From DASWZN01 sp963841635 (GTDB lineage: Bacteria > Acidobacteriota > Terriglobia > Bryobacterales > Bryobacteraceae): 64,000 nucleotides of DNA. Location: NCBI GenBank assembly GCA_963841635.1, contig CAWJDO010000002.1, forward strand, positions 744,001-808,000, written 5' to 3'. The notes beneath the pieces were generated by a model. It made no database searches. It had not been told where the DNA came from and worked only from the letters and a program-made list of their open reading frames with translations. Numbering within the stretch: the stretch's first letter is position 1; every line of letters starts with the position of its first letter. Both the position numbers and the translations under genes were made by a program. Positions 36,054 to 45,613 of the stretch are shown one piece after another.

Positions 36054-39029
36054 ATGCGTCGTTGCGCTCTGCTTACGATCATCCTGGCGGTGCCGCTTGC
36101 CGCTCAAACAGACCGTGCCACGCTGACTGGAGTGGTGACCGATCCCAGCCATGCCCTCATCCCTGGCGCGCAGGTCAGTCTGAGCGCGACCGCGACGGGT
36201 GTCGAACGTACGGCCAGGACGAACTCTGCCGGGGCGTACACTTTCAGCGGGCTCCTGGTGGGTGAGTACACGGCTTCGATCACCGCCGCGGGTTTCGAAA
36301 CCCTTCACATTCAGAACTTCCCGCTGGCGGTAGGCGAAACCAGGACGCTCAATGCGGTGCTCCCGGTAGCGACGCTCAGTTCCAGCGTCACTGTAGTCGA
36401 CGCCGCGCCCGATCTCAACATGACCAACGCGGAGATTGGCGGCGTTATCGACCGCAAGCAGACCGACGCTCTTCCGGTCAACGGCAGATATTGGGCCACG
36501 CTCATGGCGTTGATTCCCGGCGCGATCAGCTCGGGCACCGGCACGCAAGACGCCATCCGGTTCGCCGGCCTCTCGCAGGAAGACAACAACTTCCGGTTCG
36601 ACGGCGTGGATGCCACCGGCATCAACCATCAGTTCGTAAAGGAAGCGGCGCGGCTTCAGTTCCCCATGGAATCGATCGCGGAGTTCCGGGCCAGCAGCGC
36701 GGTCTATAGCGCCGATGTCGGCGGAATGGCCGGAGGCCAGGTCAGCATGGTCTCCCGCACCGGCACCAACTCCTTTCACGGTTCGCTGTACGAGTTCCTG
36801 CGCAACGACTTCTTCGACGCGCGGCTGTACACCGCCAGCAGCGTTTCGCCGCTGCGGCTAAACAACTTCGGCGCCAGCTTCGGCGGGCCCGCTATCAAGG
36901 ACAAACTGTTCTTCTTCGTCAACTACGAGGGCATCCGGCAGATGTTCTATAAGCAGATGTCCGGAAACGTGCCTACCGATGCTTACCGGGCCAAGGTGGC
37001 TCAGAAATCGCCCGCTGTGGCGCCGCTGATCAGCCTCTGGCCGGAGGGCACCGCCCCGACCGCGGATCCCAACGCCCTGTTGTGGACGGCCACCGGCCGC
37101 AACCCGACCAGCGAGGATGCCGGGCTGTTCCGCATCGACTACGCCGCCAGTGGCGACACCTCGCTCTCGCTGCGGTTCAACACGGACGCCTATAGGACCA
37201 TTTCGCCGGCATTGGCCGACGACGACACGACGACCATGAACCCGCCGAACGCGGTTCTCGAAGTTCAGCATCGTTTCTCGCCGAACCTAATGAACGACGC
37301 CAGACTCGGCTTCAACCGTGACAATTTCCTGAACGTAGGGGACGCTACTACGCGCTACTCGATAAGCATCACGGGACTCGCCGGTTACTCGCTGGGCGAC
37401 CATTCCTCGCGGGTGGACAACTCCTACAGCTTCATCGAGGATGCAACCTTCTACCACGGCCGGCACACGATCAAAGCCGGAGTGGAAATGAAACGCATGC
37501 AGGAGAACAAGAAGCACCCTCTCCCGTTGGAGAGCCTCAGCTACCTCAGCGAAACGGACTTCATCAACGACAAACTCGACTCCTACTCCTATTCGGCCCC
37601 GGGCGTGGAGACGCAGGCGCGCAAGAATCCCTACTTCTTATACGTGCTCGATCAGTTCAAGATCCGCCCCAACCTGACTGTGAACGCGGGATTGCGGTAC
37701 GAGTATTTCAACGTCGACTACGACAAAAACAACATAGGGCTGGTGTTCGACCCATTCACTTGCGGTCTTCAGTACTGTCCGGCCGGGACCTCGTTCTACC
37801 TGCCCAACAGGATGGATTTCTCACCGCGGCTGGGGATCGCCTGGGCGCCGGAAGCTTCCCACGGAAAGACCGTCATTCGAGCCGGCTTCGGCATCTACTA
37901 CGATGACGGGCAGTTCGGCGCCCTGTACGGGGCGTCGACCAACATCGGTCTGAATTACAGCCTGACGCAGAAGAACTCGCCCGGGCTGACGTACCCTTAC
38001 GACTCTTTTCTGGGCGCCGCGGCTCACAATGTCAGTTACTCTGCGAAGAATCGCCGCCGTAAGGACATCTCGGTGGATGAGTGGAGTTTCTCGATCGAAC
38101 ACGAGATCCTGCGGGACACCACCCTTCAGGTGGGCTACCTCGGCACCAAGGGAACGCACCTGTTCCGCAAGGACCTGCTGCTGAACGGCATCGACCCGGC
38201 GACCGGAAAGCGGCCTTACGCCACCTTGACGAACGCCACTATCGGATGGGTCACGAACGATGCGAACGGCAATCTGAACGCGCTCCAGGTGGGCTTGCGG
38301 CGCAACATCGCCAAGGGACTGCTGGTGAATGCCAACTACCAGTGGTCGCACGGGCTGAGCGACGGTTCCAATGGGGGCGGCGAATCCGACGTCCCGCAAA
38401 ACATGAACTGCCGGAGCTGCGAATACGGCGCGACCGATTTTGACGTTCGGCACAACTTCACGGCCAACGGAGTGTGGACACTGCCAGTGGGCAAGGGGCA
38501 TAGCGCGCTGGGCGACGCCTCGCCGCTGGTGAACACGCTTCTTGGCGGATGGCAGCTCAGCGGCATCGGCACGGCGCGCACGGGGCTGCCTTTGAACGTC
38601 ACGCTGAGCCGCAGCGCGTCGGATCTGCCCGACGGGCTCAACGCGAATCAGCGCCCCGACATCGTGGTGGGGCAGCCTGTCTATCCTTCGCAGCAGACCA
38701 CAGGTTTGTGGCTCAACCCCTACGCGTTTACCACGCCCGCGAAAAACACGTGGGGCAACGCCCCCCGCAACGCTCTGCGCGCCCCGGGCATCTGGCAGAT
38801 CGACACCTCACTCGAGAAGAGGTTTCCGGTGACGGAACGGGTCGCGCTCAGCTTCCGCGCGGACGTTTTCAATCTCTTGAATCACGCGCAGTACGGTAAG
38901 CCGAGCGTCAAGTGGACCGACCCATCCAAGGGCACCACCTTTGGAGCGATCACCAGTCCCTACACGACATCGGCGATCGGTAGCGGCACCCCGCGGCAGA
39001 TGCAATTCATGCTGCGCCTGACGTTCTAG
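36054..39029 (+). CDS. TonB-dependent receptor, Oar-like (2)
   Basis: A 991-residue receptor with signal peptide (MRRCALLTIILAVPLAAQ), a CarboxypepD_reg domain (TLTGVVTDPSHALIPGAQVSL to AAGFETLHIQNF), plug segments LPVNGRYWATLMALIPG and FAGLSQEDNNFRFDGVDATG, and a long barrel ending MLRLTF. GGAGG precedes the ATG by 8 bases. By eye it is the closest relative in this window of the receptor at 24465: both share DGVD, the GKTVIR-GFGIYY motif and the terminal GSGxPRxxxFMLRL. It lies between a phosphodiesterase-propeller pair and a metallophosphoesterase, so uptake of an organic phosphorus compound is a reasonable guess. Confidence 0.92.
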   Translation: MRRCALLTIILAVPLAAQTDRATLTGVVTDPSHALIPGAQVSLSATATGVERTARTNSAGAYTFSGLLVGEYTASITAAGFETLHIQNFPLAVGETRTLNAVLPVATLSSSVTVVDAAPDLNMTNAEIGGVIDRKQTDALPVNGRYWATLMALIPGAISSGTGTQDAIRFAGLSQEDNNFRFDGVDATGINHQFVKEAARLQFPMESIAEFRASSAVYSADVGGMAGGQVSMVSRTGTNSFHGSLYEFLRNDFFDARLYTASSVSPLRLNNFGASFGGPAIKDKLFFFVNYEGIRQMFYKQMSGNVPTDAYRAKVAQKSPAVAPLISLWPEGTAPTADPNALLWTATGRNPTSEDAGLFRIDYAASGDTSLSLRFNTDAYRTISPALADDDTTTMNPPNAVLEVQHRFSPNLMNDARLGFNRDNFLNVGDATTRYSISITGLAGYSLGDHSSRVDNSYSFIEDATFYHGRHTIKAGVEMKRMQENKKHPLPLESLSYLSETDFINDKLDSYSYSAPGVETQARKNPYFLYVLDQFKIRPNLTVNAGLRYEYFNVDYDKNNIGLVFDPFTCGLQYCPAGTSFYLPNRMDFSPRLGIAWAPEASHGKTVIRAGFGIYYDDGQFGALYGASTNIGLNYSLTQKNSPGLTYPYDSFLGAAAHNVSYSAKNRRRKDISVDEWSFSIEHEILRDTTLQVGYLGTKGTHLFRKDLLLNGIDPATGKRPYATLTNATIGWVTNDANGNLNALQVGLRRNIAKGLLVNANYQWSHGLSDGSNGGGESDVPQNMNCRSCEYGATDFDVRHNFTANGVWTLPVGKGHSALGDASPLVNTLLGGWQLSGIGTARTGLPLNVTLSRSASDLPDGLNANQRPDIVVGQPVYPSQQTTGLWLNPYAFTTPAKNTWGNAPRNALRAPGIWQIDTSLEKRFPVTERVALSFRADVFNLLNHAQYGKPSVKWTDPSKGTTFGAITSPYTTSAIGSGTPRQMQFMLRLTF

Positions 39030-39061
39030 ACCAGACAGATGACAAGTTGGAGGCAATTTTG

Positions 39062-40810
39062 ATGAAAGGCTCTCGTATGAAAAACGTGACACTAGCAGCT
39101 TCGATAATCTTCGCGGCTGTATCGGCCTCCTCGGCCCAGTCGTGGAAGTTCGGTGTAATATCCGACACTCAGTGGGGCGTTCCCGACGATGGCAAGAACC
39201 CAGGTTCGTGCTCGGTCGACATTGTTAAGGCCCTCAACCAGCAGCTCATCGCGAAGAAGGTGAAGTTCGTCGTCGCGGTAGGTGACTTGGTAGACAAGAT
39301 CGGTGACAAGAAGACCGGCGTCACCGCCGAGTCCATCGCGAACGCGGAGGGCACCCGCGCGGCCTTTGCCCAGGAACTTTACAACGCCGGAATCGGCTTC
39401 TTTCCGCTCCGCGGGAACCACGACTCCCACCGGCTCTCCGGCCCCGAGTTCAAACGCATTTACCCGCAGACGCAGAACGGCTCCATGAACGCCACCCCGG
39501 CGAGCGTTTTTTCCATCCCCAACCCGGATGCTGCCACGCAGCCTTTCCCGAAGCCGGAAGGCTCGCCATTCACCATCGGGACGAACTTCAGCACGCCGGA
39601 CCCCGCCAAGACCAAAAGTGACTGGAGCGGACTGACGTATTCCTTCGACTACAACAACGCCCGATTCATACTGCTCGATCAGTTCTCTCCGTTGAACGCC
39701 AAGGAGGGCGAAAAGCCCGACCTGACGATCGATCGGCAGGTGCCCTGGATCGTGGACACGCTGGCCGGCAAGCCGGCGGACAGTCACGCCTTCGTGTTTG
39801 GCCACAAGGGCTTGATCAGCCAAAACCACGTCGACACCCTGTTTGGCAACGACCCTGCGGAGAGCGGCCTGAACCAGAACACCTTCATTACCGCCCTCTA
39901 CAAGAACGGTGTGCGGTACTACATGCAGGGTCACGATCACATGCATGACCGTTCGCTCGTGTCGATTACTACCGGCACTCCCACCGACGGTGTTTCTCCC
40001 AGAGTTCAGAACATCATCTGCGCGTCGGATAGCGATAAGTTCTACCGTCCCAATGTTCCCTCGAACGACGAAACGTACAACGTCGGCGTGTTCGGCCACT
40101 CGCGTCAGGCCATGGTGTCGCAGGAATTGCGCAAGGTGGGCTTCTACGTCTACACAGTCGATGGACCGCGTGTAACTGGTGAGTATTATGCTGCCGCGCT
40201 TCCCAACGCGGCCCCGAATGCGCGATGCAAGACCGACCCTGATATGTGCGAGTTCATGATCCAGGCGACGCCGCCCCTGTCCTTTGTGAAGGCGGAAACC
40301 TTCGGCTATAGCCTGAACGGAAAGGAATTCCTGGTCTGCCAGTCTACCCAGGAAAAGTGCACCCGCTCTTACACGCAGGTGGCCGACAGTTATAAGGGCA
40401 CCAGCGCGAAGATCCTGAGCGGCGCCAACGGCAGCAAAGCGCTGGACAGAAACAAGCGCCCCTTCCTCAAGACGGTTGACACCGGCTGGACGGACAAAGA
40501 CGACAGTACTCGAAGCAACGTTCTTTCCCTGTGGGGCATGGCCGACCTGAACAGCCCCCAGACCGATGTGTTTACGCTTTCGCTCACCGACAACAGCGTC
40601 GGGAAAGGCGCTTTCGTTTTGGCCTCGAAGAGCAAAGGCAAGTGGGTCAACGCGGTCGACAAGAACCAGGGCGGCACAAAGAAGTACGTTGTCGGGCCGT
40701 GGAAGCAAGGCTATGGGCTGGGCACGTACGGCTTCGACGCCAAGACGGGCAGCGCATGGGCTGTTATCGACTACACCGGCAAGTTTGCGGTCGCCGGGAT
40801 AGAGCAGTAA
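39062..40810 (+). CDS. Secreted calcineurin-like metallophosphoesterase
   Basis: A 582-residue protein; ATG 39062 is 8 bases after GGAGG. Signal peptide through VSASSAQ. Metal-ligand motifs: FGVISDTQWG, VAVGDLVDKIGD, LRGNHDSH, FVFGHKGLI and MQGHDHMHDR. The catalytic domain runs to about residue 370. The C-terminal 200 residues, with YSLNGKEFLVCQSTQEKC and a beta-rich stretch ending YGFDAKTGSAWAVIDYTGKF, are not part of the phosphoesterase core and may bind substrate or the cell surface. It is followed after 2 bases by a beta-propeller gene, implying one transcript. Confidence 0.85.
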   Translation: MKGSRMKNVTLAASIIFAAVSASSAQSWKFGVISDTQWGVPDDGKNPGSCSVDIVKALNQQLIAKKVKFVVAVGDLVDKIGDKKTGVTAESIANAEGTRAAFAQELYNAGIGFFPLRGNHDSHRLSGPEFKRIYPQTQNGSMNATPASVFSIPNPDAATQPFPKPEGSPFTIGTNFSTPDPAKTKSDWSGLTYSFDYNNARFILLDQFSPLNAKEGEKPDLTIDRQVPWIVDTLAGKPADSHAFVFGHKGLISQNHVDTLFGNDPAESGLNQNTFITALYKNGVRYYMQGHDHMHDRSLVSITTGTPTDGVSPRVQNIICASDSDKFYRPNVPSNDETYNVGVFGHSRQAMVSQELRKVGFYVYTVDGPRVTGEYYAAALPNAAPNARCKTDPDMCEFMIQATPPLSFVKAETFGYSLNGKEFLVCQSTQEKCTRSYTQVADSYKGTSAKILSGANGSKALDRNKRPFLKTVDTGWTDKDDSTRSNVLSLWGMADLNSPQTDVFTLSLTDNSVGKGAFVLASKSKGKWVNAVDKNQGGTKKYVVGPWKQGYGLGTYGFDAKTGSAWAVIDYTGKFAVAGIEQ

Positions 40811-40812
40811 GC

Positions 40813-42270
40813 ATGAACATCAAACACGTGGCAGTCGTTCTCATGGCGCTGGGGGGGCTCGCGGAAGCTCCCCCCGCCGTGGCCGCAGAGCAGGGCGCGC
40901 CGCTGAAGCTGGTCCAGACGTTCCAACTTCCTGCGGGAATCAAGGGGCGCTTCGACCACTTCGGCGTCGACCTCAAGAATGGCCGGCTTTTCGCGACTCC
41001 GGAGGACTCCCAGCGGCTGCTCGTACTGGACATCAACACAGGACGGCTGATTCGCGAGATCGAAGGGATCTCCAAACCTCACGCTGTCCTCTACCGCGCG
41101 GACTTGAATCGGATCTACGTAACCGACGGTGTCGATGGCTCACTCAAAATCTTCGACGGCACGTCGTACCGGCTCATCGACCGCATCAAGCTGTTCAAGG
41201 ACGCCGACTCGATCGGCTACGATCCCTCGACCGGGCTGCTCTATGTCGTGAATGGCGGAGGCGACGAAGGCCTCGAGTATTCCATGCTCAGCGTCATCGA
41301 TACGGCGGCCGGGAAAAAGGCAGCCGACATCCGCCTCGAAGGGAAGACCCTCGAGGCCATGGCGCTCGATTCGTTCCGGCCCAGGCTTTACGTCAACAAC
41401 ACGGCCAGGAATCAGATCGAGGTGATTGACCGATGGAAGAAGGCGGTGGTCGCAACTTGGCCGGTGACTCTGGGCAAGAGCAACGTGTCCATGGCGCTGG
41501 ATGAGCGGCTGCAGCGCCTGTTCGTGGGGTGCCGCAGCGGGCAGTTGGTGGTGTTCGACACCAACACGGGGAAAGAACTGCAAATGCTGCCGATTCCTGC
41601 GGGAACCGATGATCTGGTTTACGGCGAAGGCGGCCGGCGTTTGTATGTCACCGGGAACGGTTCGGTCACGGTCTTCGAGCAGGATGATGCGGACCACTAC
41701 GAATCGCTGGGGACCATGCCCACGGTTTCCGGCGCCGGAACCGGTCGGCTGGTTCCGCAGATCTCCCGCTACTTCGTGGCGGCGCCGCAGTTGGACTCCG
41801 AGAGCGCGGCGGTCCTGGTCTTTGAGACTGCCGGCACCCCGCCAGTCAAGCCCGCGGCCGTGCCCGCCGCCCGGCAGGTGCACGCGCCCGCGGCCGAACG
41901 GCTTGTGCTTGAGGCTCTGTCGGCGCATCCCGACCTTCGCAAGATGGGCCTGCACGCGGTTCCACCCGGCAGGACCGACAGCGTGATCGTCGCCAACGGC
42001 AACGCAACCAGAATCGGCATCCAATCGACCGACGGCGATCTGGCCGCGGTCAAAGACGGCAAGAGCTACTGCGTGAAGAAGAATGACGGATCCTTCTTCA
42101 ACGTGAAGCTGCCCATGTTCGACGCGGCCGGCAAGACGATCGGCATCCTCGTGATGGAGATCCCGTTCACCTCGGCCGCCGACGAAGCCGCGGCGCTCCG
42201 CAAGGCGTCGGGCATACGCCAGGAACTGGCGCAACAGATCCCGGATCTCAACCGGCTGTCTGAGAACTAG
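40813..42270 (+). CDS. Secreted YVTN beta-propeller with C-terminal alpha/beta domain (2)
   Basis: A 485-residue protein starting 2 bases after the phosphoesterase stop. Signal peptide MNIKHVAVVLMALGGLAEA. Residues 30-330 form propeller blades (GRLFATPEDSQRLLVLDINT, LNRIYVTDGVDGSLKIFDGT, FRPRLYVNNTARNQIEVIDR, QRLFVGCRSGQLVVFDTNT). A proline/alanine-rich linker leads to a domain of about 120 residues (LSAHPDLRKMGLHAVPPG, SVIVANGNATRIGIQSTDGD, FFNVKLPMFDAAGKTIGILVMEIPF) that resembles a Cache/PAS-like sensory fold by pattern only. Role unknown; probably works with the adjacent phosphoesterase and receptor. Confidence 0.72.
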   Translation: MNIKHVAVVLMALGGLAEAPPAVAAEQGAPLKLVQTFQLPAGIKGRFDHFGVDLKNGRLFATPEDSQRLLVLDINTGRLIREIEGISKPHAVLYRADLNRIYVTDGVDGSLKIFDGTSYRLIDRIKLFKDADSIGYDPSTGLLYVVNGGGDEGLEYSMLSVIDTAAGKKAADIRLEGKTLEAMALDSFRPRLYVNNTARNQIEVIDRWKKAVVATWPVTLGKSNVSMALDERLQRLFVGCRSGQLVVFDTNTGKELQMLPIPAGTDDLVYGEGGRRLYVTGNGSVTVFEQDDADHYESLGTMPTVSGAGTGRLVPQISRYFVAAPQLDSESAAVLVFETAGTPPVKPAAVPAARQVHAPAAERLVLEALSAHPDLRKMGLHAVPPGRTDSVIVANGNATRIGIQSTDGDLAAVKDGKSYCVKKNDGSFFNVKLPMFDAAGKTIGILVMEIPFTSAADEAAALRKASGIRQELAQQIPDLNRLSEN

Positions 42271-42306
42271 TAGCCGCCCGCTCGCAGGCATGAAAAAGGG
42301 GACCAA

Positions 42307-45300
42307 ATGACCAAGAACTTACTCATACGCGCTTTGATTGTGTTTCTCGGAACATGCTTCAGCTGCTTTGGACAGTTTGAGACCTCGGCCGTGCTCGGCG
42401 CCGTCCGCGACCCGAGCGGCGCGGTGATCGTAGGCACCCAGGTGAAGCTGGAAAACCAGCGGACTGGGATCGTGCAGGCGGCCGTCACCGACAACCAGGG
42501 CGACTACCAGTTCTTGGACGTCCGGGCGGGTTTCTACAGATTGACCGCCCAGTCGCCAGGGTTCAAGGTCGCGACCGCGGGTCCATTTGAGGTGACGGTA
42601 AACGCTCGCCAGCGCGTCGATATGGTGCTCGAGGTGGGATCCGTCGGCGAATCGGTGACGGTGGGCGGCGAAGTCGTCCACGTCGAGGCCGATTCAAGCG
42701 AGCGCGGGCAGGTCGTGAACCGCGACGCTATCGTCGGTCTCCCGCTGAACGGGAGGTCGAACGCGACCCTCATGTTGCTAGCGCCCGGAGTCCGGCAGGC
42801 CTATGGGTTGGCCAAGCGCGAGGCATCTTTCAATGTGAATGGCCAGCGCAGCTCCAACAACAACTTCATTCTGGATGGCGTCGATAACAACGCTTACGGA
42901 ACCGCCAGCCAGGGACTTTCAAACCAGGTTGTTCAGCTATCGCCCGACGCGGTCCAAGAGTTCAAGGTGGTGGCCGACAACTTCAGCGCGGAATACGGAC
43001 GGGCCGGCGGCGCGGTGGTCAACGCCACCATGCGCACTGGCACGAACCAAGTGCATGGGTCGGTCTGGGAATTCCTGCGCAACACCGACCTGAACGCGGT
43101 CGGGTTCTTCAAGCCGAACGGCGGTGTCAAGCCGGCCTTGGTGATGAACCAATTCGGCGGGGCTGCCGGCGGGCCCATCAAGAAGGACCGGTTCTTCGTG
43201 TTCGGCGACTACGAGGGCGAGCGCGACGTGAGCCACAAGCTGGTCTTCGCGACGGTGCCGACCCTCGATCAGCGGAGGGGGATCATTGGCGTCCCGGTCA
43301 AGAATCCGTACACGGGCGCGCTGTACGCGGGCAACACGATTCCGCAGACCGACATCACGGCCTTCGCCGCCAAAGTGTACGCCAGCCTGCCGGCGCCCAA
43401 CGTCCCTCCCCCGGCCGGCGTCCTGATCCCGCCGAACAACTATCAGTCTCTTCCGCGCTCGTCGAACCAGGACGATAAAGGAGATATGCGGGCCGATTAC
43501 TACTTCAGCCCGAAAGTCAACTCCTTCGCGCGGTTCAGTGAGCATGAGTTCAACCAGATGGCAGGCCCCAGCCTAGGGGGTATTTCGGGCCAGGGCGATG
43601 GAGTCTACTCGCGCGTCTTGGCCTACCAGGTGGCCGGCGGCACCACTTGGACGATCGGCCCGACATCGCTCCTGGAGTTTCGTTTCGGCGTGTCCCTGAC
43701 GGAAGGGATGAAGGCGCCGGCGACCATGGACGGCGGCCCCGACATGCTTGCCGCTTACGGAATCTCCGGTCTGCCCACCGACAAGTCCATCACGGGCGGT
43801 CTCAACACACAAGTGGTCAGCGGCTACGGAACTATGGGACGCGACTGGAGCAGTCCACAACATCAGAATCCCTTCGTGATCAACCCGAAGCTGAATTACT
43901 CCCGGGTTATGGGGCGCCACACCTTGAAGGCGGGCTACGAATACCAAGCGGTCAATACCGAGATCGACGATTTCCATCCTAAGTACGGGCAGGACACATA
44001 CAATGGCAGTTTCAGCCTTCCCAAGGGCGCCAAGAGCAGCAATCTGTACAACGTTGCGGACTTCCTGCTGGGCGCTCGCTCCCAGTACTACCTGGCCAAC
44101 AAGCCCACTGCAAACATGCGGCAGCGGATGCACTTTGCGTACCTCCAGGACGACTTCCGGGTCACTCAAAAGCTGACCCTCAACCTTGGCGTGCGATATG
44201 AGTACTCGACGCCGTGGTGGGAACGCGACAACCACCTCGCCAACTATGACCCGATCACTAATACGCTCATCCAGGCCAAGGACGGCTCGCTCTACGACCG
44301 GGCGCTGGTACATGCCAACCCGCATAACTTTGCACCGCGGGCGGGGCTGGCATACGCGTTGGATTCCAAGACCGCCATCCGCGCGGGTTACGGACTCAGT
44401 TACATCCAGTTCAACCGGCTGGGAAGCGACTGGGGACTCCACTACAACGGTCCCTCGGTGATCGTATCGCTGTTTAACCAGGATCCGACCAAGCTGACTA
44501 CTCTGTGTTCTTCGGCGGCCTTTTCGAACGCTTGTTTTCGCCCGACGCAGTTGGGTTATCCGACCGGCTTCACATCCCCGGACAACTTCTCTACGTCGGT
44601 TTCAAAGGCCATGTACACCCCGTCGAACACCCCGACGGCCTACGTGCAGAGCTGGCATTTCACGATTCAGCGCGAGCTGGTCAAAGACCTCGTGCTCGAC
44701 TTGGCTTACGTGGGCAGCCACGGCGTGGGCCTTATCGTTCTGGCCGATTACAACGAGGCGTATCCGAACGTCACGGGCGCCAAGCTGGGCGTCGCGGACC
44801 GGCGCCCGGTCCGGGGCTTCAGCTACATCGACGAGGGCTTCGCGGGAGGCTTCTCCAAATACAACGCTTTCCAGGTGAAGCTCGAGAAGCGATACTCCGG
44901 CGGTCTGCAGTTCCTGAATTCGTTCACCTGGTCGAAGGCGCTGGACACCATGGCGGGCGCGATGGAGTCCTCCAACGGGGACGGCACAAGCGTCGACATT
45001 CGCAACTTACGCTACAACGGCCTGGCTCCTTCGTCCTATGACCAGCGGCTCAACGACACCACCTCGGTGATCTGGGAGGTTCCTTACGGCAAAGGGCGCC
45101 ACTTCGGTTCAAGCGCCGGGGTTCCGCTCCAGATGGCGCTGGGCGGCTGGCGTATCGCGGGCATCAACACGATGGCCACGGGCCAGCCGATCAACCTGGT
45201 CTACACTCCCAACGCCTCCATGCAAGTCACCGACTCGCTGAGTAGCTCGGCCATGACATACAACGCCGACATACTCGGGAACCCGATGCTGCCGTCGGAT

Positions 45301-45612
45301 CGGCAGACGCCACAGAATTACTTTAATAAGGCGATGGTGCTGGTGCCAAGCGACGTGAGGCGGCCCTTCGGCACCGCCGGCAGGAACTCCGTGCACAGCA
45401 GCCCGCTCTATCAGCTCGATGTCAGCGCCCAGAAGGAGTTTTCGCTTCCCGGCGAGAGCCGGTTCATTCAGTTCCGCGCCGAGGCCTTCAACGCGCTCAA
45501 CAAGACGAACTTCAGCCCCGCCGCCGGCAACATCTCGAACAGCAGCTTTGGTACGATTACGGGCACCTTCCCGGCGCGGCAAATTCAATTCGGGCTCAAG
45601 GTGATCTTCTAA
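42307..45612 (+). CDS. TonB-dependent receptor, Oar-like (3)
   Basis: A 1101-residue receptor, the largest here. Signal peptide (MTKNLLIRALIVFLGTCFSC) with a cysteine near the cleavage site, CarboxypepD_reg domain (AVLGAVRDPSGAVIVGTQVKL), plug motifs LPLNGRSNATLMLLAPG and NGQRSSNNNFILDGVDNN, SAEYGRAGGAVVNATMRTGTN, and a barrel ending FPARQIQFGLKVIF. The plug and terminal motifs are those of the common LPLNGR/DGVDNN subgroup, different from receptors 1 and 2. AGGGGAC precedes the ATG. The next receptor gene begins one base after its stop. Confidence 0.93.
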   Translation: MTKNLLIRALIVFLGTCFSCFGQFETSAVLGAVRDPSGAVIVGTQVKLENQRTGIVQAAVTDNQGDYQFLDVRAGFYRLTAQSPGFKVATAGPFEVTVNARQRVDMVLEVGSVGESVTVGGEVVHVEADSSERGQVVNRDAIVGLPLNGRSNATLMLLAPGVRQAYGLAKREASFNVNGQRSSNNNFILDGVDNNAYGTASQGLSNQVVQLSPDAVQEFKVVADNFSAEYGRAGGAVVNATMRTGTNQVHGSVWEFLRNTDLNAVGFFKPNGGVKPALVMNQFGGAAGGPIKKDRFFVFGDYEGERDVSHKLVFATVPTLDQRRGIIGVPVKNPYTGALYAGNTIPQTDITAFAAKVYASLPAPNVPPPAGVLIPPNNYQSLPRSSNQDDKGDMRADYYFSPKVNSFARFSEHEFNQMAGPSLGGISGQGDGVYSRVLAYQVAGGTTWTIGPTSLLEFRFGVSLTEGMKAPATMDGGPDMLAAYGISGLPTDKSITGGLNTQVVSGYGTMGRDWSSPQHQNPFVINPKLNYSRVMGRHTLKAGYEYQAVNTEIDDFHPKYGQDTYNGSFSLPKGAKSSNLYNVADFLLGARSQYYLANKPTANMRQRMHFAYLQDDFRVTQKLTLNLGVRYEYSTPWWERDNHLANYDPITNTLIQAKDGSLYDRALVHANPHNFAPRAGLAYALDSKTAIRAGYGLSYIQFNRLGSDWGLHYNGPSVIVSLFNQDPTKLTTLCSSAAFSNACFRPTQLGYPTGFTSPDNFSTSVSKAMYTPSNTPTAYVQSWHFTIQRELVKDLVLDLAYVGSHGVGLIVLADYNEAYPNVTGAKLGVADRRPVRGFSYIDEGFAGGFSKYNAFQVKLEKRYSGGLQFLNSFTWSKALDTMAGAMESSNGDGTSVDIRNLRYNGLAPSSYDQRLNDTTSVIWEVPYGKGRHFGSSAGVPLQMALGGWRIAGINTMATGQPINLVYTPNASMQVTDSLSSSAMTYNADILGNPMLPSDRQTPQNYFNKAMVLVPSDVRRPFGTAGRNSVHSSPLYQLDVSAQKEFSLPGESRFIQFRAEAFNALNKTNFSPAAGNISNSSFGTITGTFPARQIQFGLKVIF

Positions 45613-45613
45613 G

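Noticed and set aside
41755..41775. GGTTCC...TCTCCCGCT resembling the 3' end of the missing tRNA-Gly half
   Set aside because: It lies inside the propeller gene in a sensible reading frame and lacks the T-loop and anticodon stem.
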